A stretch of 64,000 nt of DNA. Source: Dermanyssus gallinae. Taxonomy: Eukaryota > Arthropoda > Arachnida > Mesostigmata > Dermanyssidae. The stretch covers positions 186,001 through 250,000 of the forward strand of contig QVRM01002473.1 of the NCBI GenBank assembly GCA_003439945.1, given 5' to 3'. This document shows, in pieces, positions 49,314-61,294 of this stretch; position 1 is the first letter of the stretch, and each line of letters begins with the position of its first letter. The position numbers and the translations under genes were made by a program. The notes beneath the pieces were generated by a model. The model ran no database searches and was not told the origin of the DNA. It was given only the letters and a program-made list of their open reading frames with translations.

Positions 49314-49589
49314 GTACAGGCTTTCTTCGATTTTTTTCTGGCAGCGAAAGCATTCTGGACTTTATGTAAGATCGCAGCTCATCATCTTCCCTCTAGCCCC
49401 CCTAGCCCCTCAAGCGAACAATTGCGGCTCCAGGTGCTACGCGGCTCATTAGCGTTCTGATAATAGCGCTCTCATCTTACTCGAGAGTGTAGGAACCAGC
49501 AAGAAACGAACTCACCTCGGACTATCGAATCTATTCCATGATATCCAATGTCTGGTGACTCTATCACTTCACTCACCCACGTTCTACCA

Positions 49590-49720
49590 CGTTCGCAAAG
49601 AAAACGCTTATCCGTCGGTGCCTGCCGGTGACACCGAAAGTAACCCAGGGCCAAACTGCATATCTTGCCTCGGCCAGTTTCCAATCGACGAGAGATTGAG
49701 TGGTTTGTAAACTGTGTGGC
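49590..49720 (+). mobile_element. LINE 5' coding remnant with 2A-like motif and Cys pair
   Basis: One plus-strand frame reads KENAYPSVPAGDTESNPGPN CISCLGQFPIDERL and stops at about 49,693. GDTESNPGP (49,627-49,653) fits the 2A consensus D-x-E-x-N-P-G-P, which causes ribosomes to skip a peptide bond. Several APE-type non-LTR retrotransposons carry such a motif at the start of their protein, followed by a Cys-rich zinc-binding region; here CISC follows at once. The decayed LINE endonuclease at 50.2-51.0 kb lies on the opposite strand, so this is a separate fragment. Confidence 0.55.
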
Positions 49721-50225
49721 AAACAAGCACACCCACACTGCAGTTTCAAGCTTGCAGTAAATAGCACAGAAACTAAGGAACTTTCATTGTTGAAGTGTTG
49801 CTCTTCCTCAACTCTGAATGATGTGAAAACCTAGGCTAAACTAATGTTAACAAACACCGGCGCAGCTTTCATATTAGCGTAACTGAAGATGTTTGCGGCA
49901 CAATTAGAGACCACATGATCTCTGACCAATGCCGAGACTACAAGAGTTAATTACGCAATAACTGAGTTTTTAGTGATAGTGGATGAATGCCGAACGCAAC
50001 GATAGCAGATGGCATGGTGCTTTAGCTCAGGAAGAACACGACAATTGAAATTACCGCAATTTCTGACTCCAGGCACCTCAACAAGACCGCTCATGGAATC
50101 CACCGGGACCAACTAAAAAAATTCGAACCGGTCGCAGCAGCACAAAGCACACTCTGTGTAACGTTTATGCCCCCTACTTTTCACCTACGTAGCCTTCGGT
50201 ATAGATTCCTCACCTCCTTGCAAAG
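49721..50225. other. Unresolved transposon-like stretch
   Basis: The plus-strand translation near 50,035-50,160 includes RKNTTIEITAISDSRHLNKT AH and IHRDQLKKFEPVAAAQ, which looks like decayed retroelement protein, but I cannot assign it to a family. Confidence 0.25.
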
Positions 50226-50229
50226 GATT

Positions 50230-50986
50230 GTCGTTTCCTGTAAATTGTACCTCCCTTCTTCATATATCTGTAGCAATAAGGTCAATAACTGACGATCCGG
50301 AGGGGCATTTATATGTGCACACATTCGCACTGTTAATTTCCCAGCAATCGATCTTATCCAGTAAATCTTGTCAATTCAGTCTCTCATATAAGTCCTCTTC
50401 TATGATCATCGAAGCCTTCTTCGACAACTCTTCTATCCCTCGATCATAGTATCTGTTGACTTTGTCCCCACAGGTTGCACGTAGGTGTCCACTAGTTCTA
50501 GTTTCGATGACGTTACTGCGATTAGATTTTCTGCTACTGTTCTCACGCTTGCTTCTTCTACCGGCGGTTGACCGAAAATTGATACCTTGAGGTTAGCCTC
50601 CCCAGACCCTAGTTGCACGATGCTAGAGCACCCCCCCCCCCCCCCCGAGAATCCCCGTATATCAAATTGTTCTCTCACCCTGGTCTTTGTCAAAATGAGA
50701 ACGTACACATCGTTCCCAAGCAGATATAACACTACCCTCCCCTTGCATTCCACATAACTATCTGAATAATACCTACATCCACTTTTTATTTTACTGGATT
50801 TGCTGGTTTTTGCTGTCGTTCCCAGATGTTAGCTCGACTCGCAATTTTATGAAGATGTCGTTGCACGACCTGCGCTTCTGTTCTGATTGATCTGGTCCAA
50901 TCAGGGTCATTGGTTGCTGCATAGATGAGATGGCCAACAGTGACTAAGAATACAAAGGCCCTGGACGCAAGCCGCCGCAAATCCAT
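50230..50986 (-). mobile_element. Decayed LINE endonuclease domain (APE type)
   Basis: Minus-strand reading in order: a basic N-terminal segment (QVVQRHLHKIASRANIW), LYLLGNDVYVLILTKTRVRE QFDIRGF (the 'DI..LTETR' block, with Glu changed to Lys), VDTYVQPVGTKSTD, IEELSKKASMIIEEDLYERL, and SANVCTYKCPSGSSVIDLIA (the C-terminal '..T......SVIDL' block). Frameshifts and stops occur. A C16 run at about 50,631-50,646 lies inside it. The order fits an R1/LOA/Jockey-type endonuclease. Confidence 0.6.
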
Positions 50987-51885
50987 ATGTAGGTGTTATC
51001 AATGGTTCAATCAGGTGTTATCAATCAATCCAAGCTCCCCGCTGGTAGGGCTCCCGCACTCGGTCTGGCAACCGTCTGGACGCATCCGGTCTTGACCCCA
51101 TTATAAAAGCCCGATACGAGCGTCTTGATAATGTCGACAGCTGCCGACACTTTCATGCGCTATACAGAACCGTTTCCCGCAAGCCAATCTAAGCACCAGA
51201 AGTTCAATGCTGAAGTAAAGAAGTTGACCAACTTAGACGCTCCCAGAGAGAATAGGGCCGGGCTTTGTAGACGTTACGTAAACTCCTGCATGGTTGAACA
51301 TGCTTAGAGTCGTGCCACGAAGTCTAAGCATGTGGTCTCATCGGAGAGTGTTAAAACATTCCAAACATCCAATTTGTTAATTTATTAGGTTAACAACCTT
51401 GATATAGTTTAGCTTTCTAGTTAATTGCACGAGAAGGACGCTTACAACACATATAAACAAAACGGCTCAAGCGGCGCTGATCTCCTTTTTTCGCGTATAA
51501 GTATTCTACAAGTGTTTAATTTCTGGGTTGGGAAACCAAAGTCAAAGTGGTTTCGATAAACATTCGCACTGGTCCCGCGGATGGTTCCTTAACTAACGTT
51601 CGTTGTACCTGAGCGCAAAGAGCACGGCACCGAACAAGATTGGTCTGACCTCTGAAACTGGTCGGTCCTCGGAGAAAAACTAAGTGGCGCCATATTATCA
51701 GTGACTACAGAATTCGAAATATATTTCGCTTCAAAACACGACCAGGATGTTGCGTTGGGACTTGCGTATTTCTTTGTTTAAACAATTTACGTGAAATGAA
51801 ACGAAAAGTATTCATATCACAATAAAAACAACTTTGGTTTTAAGACAAACGTATATATACATCGGATATTTTAACTATAAAATAT
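50987..51885. other. No supported gene; TATA-box-like site
   Basis: TATAAAAGCCCG at about 51,102-51,113 has the form of a core promoter and precedes a 60-codon plus-strand frame (51,125-51,307) of no known family. It could belong to a retroelement leader. Otherwise featureless. Confidence 0.25.
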
Positions 51886-51889
51886 ATTC

Positions 51890-52890
51890 CATTTAATAAT
51901 GTGAATTACTTTGCGATTTTACATCTAATGAACTCATCAATGTATCTTGGAAGTATTGCTGGAGTTCTTGCTCTAATTTGTCGCATCACACATGTGTTCG
52001 ATGGTATGCTACTGCGGCGAACATGCTGACCACTTCATTAGGCCAACCCCAGCTTCTGCTGGCGGTCGAATACGAACAATACAATAAAACTCTGAACACA
52101 CTGAAATAAGTTTTTGTTGAGTTGGTGAAATGGCGACCGAACTTAAGTATAACCCAGTCCTACATGTTTGGTCCTACTATTGTTTTATTGAGCTTGAGGT
52201 AAAATTCCGTCTGTTTATCCCTAAAGGCCCGCTAGATCCGGCTATTCAGTTCGAAGGTACATCTGGCGGTCTTGCGGATTGACGCCTTAAACTCTAAATC
52301 GGCATCCAAGGTGACGCCAAGGTTAGCAAAGTCGTCACTCTAAATACTGGAGCACATAGTATGCTCTCTATTTACTTAGCAAGTATGTCTTGTCGTCCGG
52401 AGCCGTCTTTATTAAAGCGCATTTAGATATTGAGATGAGAATTCCTTTAGAAATGGCCCACTTAGATACCAAATCAACAGCTTTTTGGACGCCCAACACA
52501 TATTTTCCCTAGTTAGTTCACAGTAGGGTTTGAATTATTAGCATTTACTTTGTTTTATCGAACAAAGACGCCTTCGACTAATAGCCTCAGGCTCTGGCAG
52601 AATATCGTGTGTAGCATGGGCCAAGACGAAAACCTTGGCAAACTCCTGAAGGGGCGGAGGCAGCTGTTGGGAACGTGTGATTCACTGTAACCGTGTAAAG
52701 GTCCATCGCTTAAATAAGCCAAACACGAGTGAGTCATGCGTGAGCCAATGTCAAGGGCGGTCATCTTCGACAGTTTGGGATCGACTCCGTCGACAAAACG
52801 TGAAAAGTCCCAATAGATGCAGTGAAGCGATGGTTTTTGGCCAGTGTCCAATGGTGCAACACTTCTAACAGAATGTTTTGAGAACATTTG
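51890..52890 (-). mobile_element. CR1-like LINE reverse transcriptase remnant
   Basis: The minus strand gives IYWDFSRFVDGVDPKLSKMT (palm motif 'LDFSKAFD.VDH'), then SCLAYLSDGPLHGYSESH ('YLS.R.'), decayed sequence where the GV.QGS..GP and YADD motifs should be, VSKWAISKGILISISKCALI ('W...N.L.IN..K'), LGVTLDADLEFKASIRKTA ('LGV.LD..L.F..HI') and a C-terminal segment near 51,900-52,080. Several frameshifts. The order is that of one reverse transcriptase from palm to thumb. Confidence 0.7.
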
Positions 52891-52894
52891 GTAG

Positions 52895-54345
52895 TCTACA
52901 TAAATTTACTTGTATTTTATAAAACAGCTGATTTGCATCTGTAGATGGGCTTGTTCATATCACGTTTGGTGACCTTCGTAAGCGTATTGAGCCCACGCGA
53001 CCGCATAATACTGCAGATCACAGTGATGGTTCTTACAGTTATTCTAGGCATTTTTGTTGTGTTGCGTCGATTGCGGCAGATGCTGTACCTAGAATAATTT
53101 TTAAGGAGGTTGTATTTAATTATATACTATCCTCCAACCACTACGGGGTTGGAATCGCCGTGAGGCATAGTTTCAATGCACCGAGGGCCAGACAAGTTGA
53201 GATATCTAGAGTCTCCCTAACAGCCCTTGTGGCAACGTGGCTACCGATTCTCAACGGTATGATTTATAATTTATTCTAACGACTAAGAACAGTGTCACAG
53301 TTTTTCAGGTGAATCATCCCAAGGCAGCCGAACGATGCTCATTAGAGAATAGATGATAAACCATATATCGTTGAGAGTCAGCGGTCATGCTGCTGCCACA
53401 AGGGCTGTTGGAGAAACCCTAAATACTTTGACTCCGAGTGTCCGGCCTTCGATGCACTGAAGTTATCCATCAGTGAGTTCCAAGCTCGTAGGGGACGGAG
53501 AATAGTCTAGAATTACAAACAACCTCCTAAACAAATGTTTTAATTCTAAGGCCTAAGATCCTTATGTAGTGAAGTTTTTAAGTTATATCCGAACTCCAGT
53601 CTTGAATACAAATGTAACCTGGTCAATGTATGAACTTGTAGTGTCTAGCCACCCCATGGCTGGCCGGCGACCGTTACGATTCTTCAACGACGTTCACCAT
53701 TCTCTCGCTCAAACAACACACGTTCTCTGTCTGGCTCGCACCAACGACTACTGACTCATTTATTCTCATGCCTTCTTATATACTCACAGATTGCCCGCGC
53801 ATTTAGTGACTTCCCGCGTCTTTGCTAGTAGGGTGGCGGCATCTTCTAACAGCGCGCCATGCATTTAGCTTGCTTCGGCATTGCCGCTAACCGCGCTGCT
53901 TAACGGACACTGCTATCCTACAGAACTATTACAATGAAAGACACAAGAGAAATTGCAAAGTTGACATCTCGACATTCCGATTAATGCAAAATGTCGGGAT
54001 TTTTGTCGCGATAACAAAAGCTAGTAAAACGACGCATAGGAAGTGACCTTGTCACATTCTCCACCAACAAGGAGTCTTCTAGCGGGTTATATAGCTGCTT
54101 ATAGAAATGAACTGACATATAAAAAAAAGTGGAAATCCTGATCACATGGCTGCTAACAACAAAACGCAAAGAACATCTGCAACCAACTGCCAAAATATGT
54201 AAATTGCAAAGGCGCGCATCTTTATCCCTCTGCCTCCCCAATGCTGAACTTGTTGCCTTAAAGCCCTCTAGCCCAGCAGAAGACTGAAGCAACAATACAA
54301 GTTCGACGTCCGTGGCAACTGGAAAAGCCGCTAAGACCTATACAG
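52895..54345. other. No supported gene; second copy of the window-edge repeat
   Basis: 53,401-53,525 resembles bases 1-120 of the window. Short frames at 53,569-53,754 (plus) and 53,981-54,295 (minus) are unrecognised. Confidence 0.35.
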
Positions 54346-54349
54346 CTGT

Positions 54350-54545
54350 CGTGAGGTCGGTTGTTGGTAAGGGAACTGACGTCGAGGTGCATTCGTGTCC
54401 GCCTTGCGACCGGAATAGACACATAGGTGCACAGGTTCGAACCCCACCGTTGCACGTTTGTATTTATGGGTCCGTCATACGTGGCAATGCGAAAGCAGTC
54501 CCGTGTACATTAAATGTTGGCTGAGGGTCAGCCCAAAAAAGGAAA
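54350..54545 (+). repeat. tRNA-derived SINE, family A, copy 4
   Basis: Head GTCGGTTGTTGGT, a 17-base insert, then GGTGCATTCGTGTCCGCCTTGCGACCGG, B box GGTTCGAACCC (54,434-54,444, perfect), body CCACCGTTGCACGTTTGTATTTATGGGTCCGTC, GTCCCGTGTACATTAAATGTTGGCTGAGGGTCAGCCC and an A-rich end. Confidence 0.8.
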
Positions 54546-54934
54546 AACTGAGGCCAAGGTAAACTTACCAGGAACCACATTAATTCTATTCAAAACCACG
54601 TTTACAACGCGGAAGATCCAAGATAGAAGGAGAGGATTCTTAAAACAGAATATATTTTTCAGATCGTCAAAAAAAGTCTGGGGACTTAAGCAAAGATTAT
54701 ATCTTTACTTGGACCAGTTGTGTAGCCTAACTATAGACAAAGGCAGCGGAGTGCTTAAAATGTTTAATAGTAGCGATTGCACTGCAGACAGCCGTGTTAC
54801 TAAGTATGAGCTCGGGCGCAGACGCAACTCTCCCCACTGCATCATTAATTAACTAATTGGATAGGCCACTTTTGTTGCTCTGATTGTAATGATTTTGAAG
54901 AATGTCTTTTCTGAGATAACATCCCTCGTTTATG

Positions 54935-56400
54935 TTCTAAGTTTGCAATAATTCACCTTAATGCGGGGAGCGGAGGACTCAACATGTGAGGAATGCCCGA
55001 AAAACTGAGTCATTTGCTGAAGAATGAGGAAATAAGGTTCGATATTGTCATAATAAGCGAAACAGTTCGACTATGCAGTGCACAATATCTCATGTACTAC
55101 GTTTATTGCTCCGAGATCATATAGGCGCGGTGGTGGCGTATGACTCTTACTCTTTACATGTTCTACTTATGCAATACTTCCCTTCGGTATGAGAAGCAGT
55201 GTTGACCATAACGTACAAGCTGTTTCCCTCCACTTAATAAAAAGTAACTGCTTTGTATTGTTGTTTTTACCCTAGCCATGTCCCCTACAAGGCTACTTCA
55301 GTGGGCATTTTAGAGGTTTTATATCTTGGATTCCTGACAGGAAATTGTCGACTCCAACGTTGAAAGTAACCAGATTTGTTTTGGTGTCTTCTTACATGTC
55401 GCAGCAATTTTTAGCTTCATTAGCTTAGAAGTAATTTGACTCCACTCGACTAGGTTAGGTCTGATCTTTTAGGCAGAAAACACGCCGTGGAAGTTCAAAG
55501 TAAGAGACCATCCTGAACACAAGTCGACATCGAACCGCCTCGGTTTCTTTACGCCAATAGTTTATGTAAACTTTATTCTCTTAAGGATTTGTGGTGGTAA
55601 TTTTAGCAAAGCAATTGCCTACGCCGACGACGCAACAACGTTCTCTGGCTATCTTGTGCCTTGATTTTTCACCCTCACGTCGACCTTCCGAACGCACTTA
55701 AAAACGGCGAATCCATTATAGAAACCATTCAGGTATACAGTCTTGTCCCAATGCTTTGAGTGGGCCCTTAGTTTATTCCGATCGTCACAAAGGGCGATTC
55801 CCACGTACTACATTATTTAGAGGTACTATCCCCACCACATTAAGTGCTTAGCTCTCACATTTTATGAGACGCTAAATTGGCAGCCCTATCTTAAAGCTCT
55901 GGCGCTGGGGCGGAAATATCCTCTTACGACCTGTTCGGTGCCTAAAAAATAAATACAAGAATTAAATGATTCGAAATAATGCCTCGAGCGTGTTTTTCGC
56001 CTGGCGTCATAGACCCTTTCTAGGATGTTTTTACAACACATGAACTTCTTCTCGTAGATAAACTTTACACGCGCTTAGAGTTACACTCCAGCTCTTAAAT
56101 GTGGTAAGCATCTACACCATCTGAAATTGCATTAGCGTTATTTACTGCCGTCACCGTATTGGCCCGTCGACCAACATTATTTGAAGTACCAAGTGTTTGC
56201 AAAGAGCTAAGTCGCCATGTTCTTTCTTTAGACAGCTGATAGTCTAGAGTTATCTTTAGACAGCTGATAGTCTAGAGTTATCTACCTCTGGAAGTTCGCT
56301 CGGCTAGATCTGCCAAATAATTTAAACGCTGTAAGGAAGATGCTCAAAAATAATATTTCAAGTGTGTTGTTTCGTTCTCTGATCATGTATTTTTACTAGT
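54935..56400 (+). mobile_element. CR1-like LINE remnant A, internally deleted
   Basis: The plus-strand reading with frameshifts gives, in order: IIHLNAGSGGLN and FDIVIISET (endonuclease N-terminus), then a jump to FSGHFRGF / SNQICFGVF (reverse transcriptase motif 2-3 region), AIAYADDATTFSGYLV (YADD catalytic block, near 55,618), CLALTFYETLNWQPYLKALA ('LGL.FDE.L.W..H'), LERVFRLAS and FLQHMNFFS (thumb), and WKFARLDLPNNLNAVRK (C-terminus, near 56,290). The second half of the endonuclease and reverse transcriptase motif 1 are missing. A 28-base tandem duplication sits near its 3' end. Confidence 0.75.
56228..56283. repeat. 28-bp tandem duplication
   Basis: TTTAGACAGCTGATAGTCTA + GAGTTATC occurs twice in exact tandem (56,228-56,255 and 56,256-56,283), inside the C-terminal part of LINE remnant A. 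Confidence 0.9.
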
Positions 56401-57800
56401 CATTTTACACATTTCTTTGTGAATACTAAAAGTGTATACAAGTCTAAAAGTGGGACGTATGCAATTTTGCCTGCCGATGTTTTAAAAAGGAAGCACAAAT
56501 TAATGCTCGCAATCGTTGCGGCCGTGTTTTCAAAATTGCTTTTAATATAATTTATAAATCGGCTAAAACCGAGGAGAGGGTGAGTTCTAACGACTCTACA
56601 GATGAATTTCAAATAAAAACAAGACAAACTACCTCGTCTTGGTTGGTAGGCACGAGATCCTAAATGGTGTTACTACAAGGTCAAGTAGGATTGTCTACTA
56701 ATTGCACTAGCGAGTGGAGAAGGCAAAAATAATTTGAAAGAATAAAATCACCGGCTAAAACAATCGGCGACTCTATTTAGCATCGCATTTCCATTGCACT
56801 ACACAGCTGCAACATGCGCCATCACCCGCTGACGCTACTTGAGAGCCATTTGGTAAAACTAGGCAACTTATATATAACACTGGTTTGACGTCTAATGCTT
56901 ATAGGTATATCCACAGCTACTTTGATTCACTTCGCATACAGCAGGCTAGAGTTAACTTTGCAAAACTGGTTTGAGCAAGTATACATACCCTTCCAAAACG
57001 ACCTTTACAAAAAAATATTAAACGTAAAAGCCTCCGAAAAAGAGTTCGGTTGAGGCTAGTCCTCATCATTTGCGAGGTTCTCCTATGAGGACCAAATCTA
57101 TATATTGTTGTGTGTAATAGAAGCACCTCAAGGCGATCTATGAGGACCAAATCTATATATTGTTGTGTGTAATAGAAGCACCTCAAGGTAATCCCCTTTT
57201 TAGGCGTTTAGAGAAATACATTTAATCAATCTGGTGGTTTTGTCGTTGAGTAGAATAAATTGCAGATTTTTTTATTGTGCTTTCCGTTCCCTATATGCGC
57301 TAATACAGTGCCGATTCAGGTGGTCAAGCATACGCGCAGTGGCAATATTTTTGCTCAGTTATAGTTTTGTCATAAAGATCTCGCGTCGTTCTAGTTGAAA
57401 GCGCGCCATCAGTAAGTGCTCGATATGGATCTTGTCGTATTGTCGTACTTGGCTAGTTCTTTAATTTTGGTTCTGCTGTGAACTAATCTCGCATGCTAGA
57501 AAGATTAGTTTTGTATATATGTCCAGGTGCCTTCGGAAGGTTAGACCTTACCAGTGTGATCAGCTTAGGTTGTGCTTGCATAAAACGTGGTTCACGTCAT
57601 CTTCAATACTCGAGCCATGGGGGGATGTGTATTGCTAGCTGGAAGGCGTGCAGGTTATGGTGGTGAATAATCTGTCCAAGGTCCTAAGTTTCGACGGGGA
57701 CTTTGTGATGTTGTTAGCTTGTCCGCCTTCGTTACTAGCTCCCACATTTGCTGTTCGAGTTGTATATTCGAAATGTCCCCGACTGCATCGCTAAATGAGT
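56401..57800. other. No supported gene; 55-bp tandem duplication
   Basis: AT-rich. The only clear structure is the duplication at 57,084-57,188, listed separately. Confidence 0.45.
57084..57188. repeat. 55-bp tandem duplication
   Basis: A unit starting TATGAGGACCAAATCTATAT is repeated with period 55 (57,084 and 57,139) with no difference seen over about 50 bases, so it is recent. Confidence 0.9.
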
Positions 57801-57820
57801 CAGAGCAGTTCGAATACCCG

Positions 57821-58030
57821 TTACATCCAAAACTCTAAATGATTGACGATGTCGTCCGTGGTAATATGAATACAGCAGATATGGACTAGGAGATCACATT
57901 CGGCGCACTCAGTGTGTTTTGGCCTTTTTATACCAACTCGTTTATCGCAGTTGACAGCTCTTGAGTTTGTGCGATGATCTCTTGGCCGATAAGTGGTTAT
58001 CTTGACAATTTTTGCGCTGCATTTCAAGAG
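57821..58030 (-). mobile_element. Cys-rich fragment, perhaps LINE ORF1
   Basis: The minus-strand frame contains KHTECAECDLLVHICCIHIT, a C-x2-C..H-x2-C pattern like the PHD/zinc modules that precede the endonuclease in some LINEs. No endonuclease follows on the same strand. Tentative. Confidence 0.3.
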
Positions 58031-58149
58031 CCATAGTCAAGTAAAAGTTAAGGTAGGGTAAAGCACAACCTGAAGCGAGTCTCAAATATTTGATAACGAC
58101 TCTCAATTTAGCACAGGTCAAGTTTAAAACGAGCACTGACGGTGCAAAG

Positions 58150-58610
58150 GGTAAAACAGTCTGCCCAATAGACGGAGTCATTTACTGAAGAATGAGAGCT
58201 TCAGGTTCGATATTGTCGTAATAAGCGAAACATTGCTATGTAAAACAGATCGGCTATGCAATGCACAATACTCAACCTTTATTGCTCCGGGCCGAGAATC
58301 ATATAGGCGCGGTGGTGGCGTATGACTTTTTACACGTTCTACTTGTGCAATTATCTCTTCAGATATGAGATGCAGTGTTGACCATCACGTACAAGCTGTT
58401 TCTATCCACTTAAGGAAAACTACGACTACTTCACTGGACGTTTTAAAGGATACCTCGGGTTTCGTAGATTGCATTTTACGGAACTTGCACTTGCAGACTT
58501 ACGAAAGGAAAGTGTCGACTCCATTAAAAGTAGTCAGATTTGTTTTGGAGTCTTCTTGGATGTAGCAGCAGTTTTTAACAGCTTAGTTGCAAGTTGGCCT
58601 CAAATCTATG
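58150..58610 (+). mobile_element. CR1-like LINE remnant B, same internal deletion as A
   Basis: Reads LLKNESFRFDIVVISETLLC and YSTFIAPGRESYRRGGGV (endonuclease), then directly TGRFKGYLGF, FTELALADLRKESVD and SSQICFGVFLDVAAVF (reverse transcriptase motif 2 and the first catalytic Asp block). DNA identity to remnant A is evident over long stretches, for example TTCGATATTGTC.TAATAAGCGAAACA and CATATAGGCGCGGTGGTGGC. The right side is cut near 58,610, where a LINE on the other strand begins soon after. Confidence 0.75.
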
Positions 58611-58689
58611 ATGGAATTTCTTCAATAAAAGCATTTATTATATTCGAGCCACACACACCTATTGGTTGCTTGAGCAGAACTTGTGTATT

Positions 58690-61290
58690 ATTATATGAAA
58701 TCATCTGACTGAGGTGAGTACACGAATTTCTTTGGGAAGTTCGGTCCAGATAGTCGGTAGGGTGTACGCGAGAGCATGACGAGTAGACTGCTTTAGAGCT
58801 ACTGGCCTCACAAATTCCGTTGCACGCTGAGTTGTGCGTCTAACAGCAGCTCTTATATAGAAGAAGCAGCATAATTCGGAATAAATCTTCGGTACATCTT
58901 AAGTGCAAGCATGGCAATTTTTACCCTGTAAATATCCCTGAGTGGTAAAATGTTAAAGTCTTGGAAATACTTATGAACCGAATCGCTACGGCGCAAGTTA
59001 AAGACTGCCCTGAGGGCATCACTCTGAATGACTTCAACCCTATGAGTTACGCCTTTATTATGAATTTCCCAAATAGAGATACCATAACAAAGAATTGGCA
59101 TTTTATACAGCATAAGCAGAGCCTCGACAGGCACTTCTAGTTTTCGTAGACGTCGAATAGACGAAATTACCGCATAGCATTTAGACGTTATAACATCTAA
59201 GTGATCATGCCATCTAAGCGTCTCATGTAAAGTTAAGCCCAAGCATTTGATAGTAGAGGAGAGTGTCACTTCTGTTCCATTGAGCTTCAGCATTTGAACC
59301 CGCGTGGCCTTTTTGGCAGGGTGAAACAACATGAGTACAGTTTTGGTTGCATTTATCACCAGACCGAATTTTTAAACACAAGGACAGCATACTTTACTAC
59401 TTGCATAGCTTTCTGTACATCAGTTTGTATCGCAGATGGTTGCATACGAGTAAGGTCGTGTCATCAGCGATGGGCGCACAGGACCCTTCTGACGCGATAT
59501 CTTCAATAATGAAGTTGATTGAAATGATAAACATAAACGGTCCTAAGATTGACCCTTGCGGCGTCCCGATATTTACTTCTTCTAAGGGGAATTCAAAACA
59601 ACATACCTTTACTGCCTGCTGCCTCTCCGCTAGGTATGACCTAAACCAAAACACAACAGTGCTATCACAACCAAGTTTTTCGAGCATATGTAAGAACAAC
59701 AAATTATTTACATAGTTGAAGGCGGCAGAAGCATCCAAAAAGACGCCGAGGCAAAGTTGGTTGTTTAGGAAAGAATTGGCGACCTCCTGATATAGATGAG
59801 CGAGGGCAAGCTCCGTTGAGTGTGCCTTACAAAATCCAAACTGATTCCTGGAAAAGAAACCAATCGAACTAAGATGCCCTTTGCATCTGGACTTAACTAC
59901 CTTTTCAAATATCTTTGAGAGGTAATCCACTAAAAAAATGGTCGGTAATTATTCGGATTTTTACGATCACCCTTATTTTTAAATAAGGGAATAATTGTGG
60001 ACACCTTTAGTCTAGCGGGAAAAACACAAGTAGTCAGATAACGGTTTATAATATGCGCCAATGGACGAGAAAGAGTGACGGAGGACAGCTTTAGGAATCG
60101 GTCTGGGATTCCTGCAGCCCCAACTCTCCAGAAAGCCTTCGTGGATTATAGCCCTCTCTGTAACTCCAGCGTACTTACTGGCAAAAATAAGAATGACAAA
60201 TCTCTCTTGAACCAGGTGGCTTCCAGAGCTGGCTGAACGTTTTCCTTAACTTGGAGAGCCTTTACTGTATTGGATTCCACCGTAGCAAAATGGTGATTTA
60301 AGTCCGTCACTATCTCCGTTGGCTCAGTCAGAAGCTCAGAACTGGCTTCCAGAGAAGTGGGAAGTTCCACAGGCTTTCTGGCTCTGCCACAAGAACCATG
60401 AATAAAGTTCCAAAGTTTAAAAGTGTCATCCTGGAATTGCCTAAGGCGCGTCTTATAAAAATTGGCCTTGGTGTTTTGAAATTCGCGCTTGTAGCACAGG
60501 AAACTACGATAATAAGCAGAAATTGTTAAAGCATCTATTATATATCATTGACTAACAAGTTACTGAAAGCTTCAAAGGCTTCTTCCGTGCCGTCAGCGTC
60601 ATACACTTTTAACCAGCTTAAACAGGCAACTCGATCAAGAAACAAACTGACACTCTCCTCTCGATCATGTATCCTTATTAAGGCTGAGGGAGCAGGTAGG
60701 GCCTCTGTAGCCGGAGAACAACTTCCAGATAAAAACACCACCACAGGGTAGTGATCCGAAAATAGCCTGGTGTACCAAACCACCGGGCAGATTTCCAGGA
60801 AATTCTCGCAATTTCTAATAGCAATATGATCAATACAGGTACCGGAAGCGGGGCTAGTCACTCGCTTGACGACACAAAAAATGCTTCTTTCTGATAAAAA
60901 TGATATAGCTTTCCCTGTCTGTATTAGCCAGCAAATTCAGATTCGAGTCACCCACTACTATGCATGGGAGAGCTGAACCCATTGGAAGTACCTCTTCCAA
61001 CAAACCCAGCAGGACCTCTTTATGCGTGACCCTACTAGAATACATACCGATAATTAACTCTTTAAAACCGCACTTCTTTAGATGTACCCGGAAAACTTGT
61101 ACGTTACCATCATCACTACTTCTAGCAAGCTAGAGAGTAAAAGGCAGTTCGAGCGTATGTACATGCCAACCCCTCTTCCCCGTTTACTAGTTTCACGTCC
61201 TGAGCCAATCAAGTCAAAACCGGGGATGCTATATGCGTCTCCGGTTTTGATTTGATTTAAGTAGTCGCTTAATTTTAGATATGTTTAGCC
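58690..61290 (-). mobile_element. CR1-like LINE, endonuclease to C-terminus, decayed
   Basis: Best preserved LINE here, about 2.6 kb, minus strand. In order from the right: YSIPGFDLIGSGRETSKRGR GVGMYIRS and VVGDSNLNLL, then CIDHIAI and SDHYPVVVFLSG (APE endonuclease blocks); a linker; GIPDRFLKLSSV and PLFKNKGDRKNPNNYRP (motif 1); LSKIFEKVV, QFGFCKAHSTELALAH; GVFLDASAAFNYVNN (first catalytic Asp); NIGTPQGSILGP; IADDTTLLV (catalytic pair, normally F/YADD); IKCLGLTLHETLRWHDHLD; thumb; and PTIWTELPKEIRVLTS at the C-terminus near 58,700. At least two frameshifts (near 60,170 and 60,850) and one in-frame stop (about 58,855) break it. No 3' tail seen. Confidence 0.85.
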
Positions 61291-61294
61291 AACT

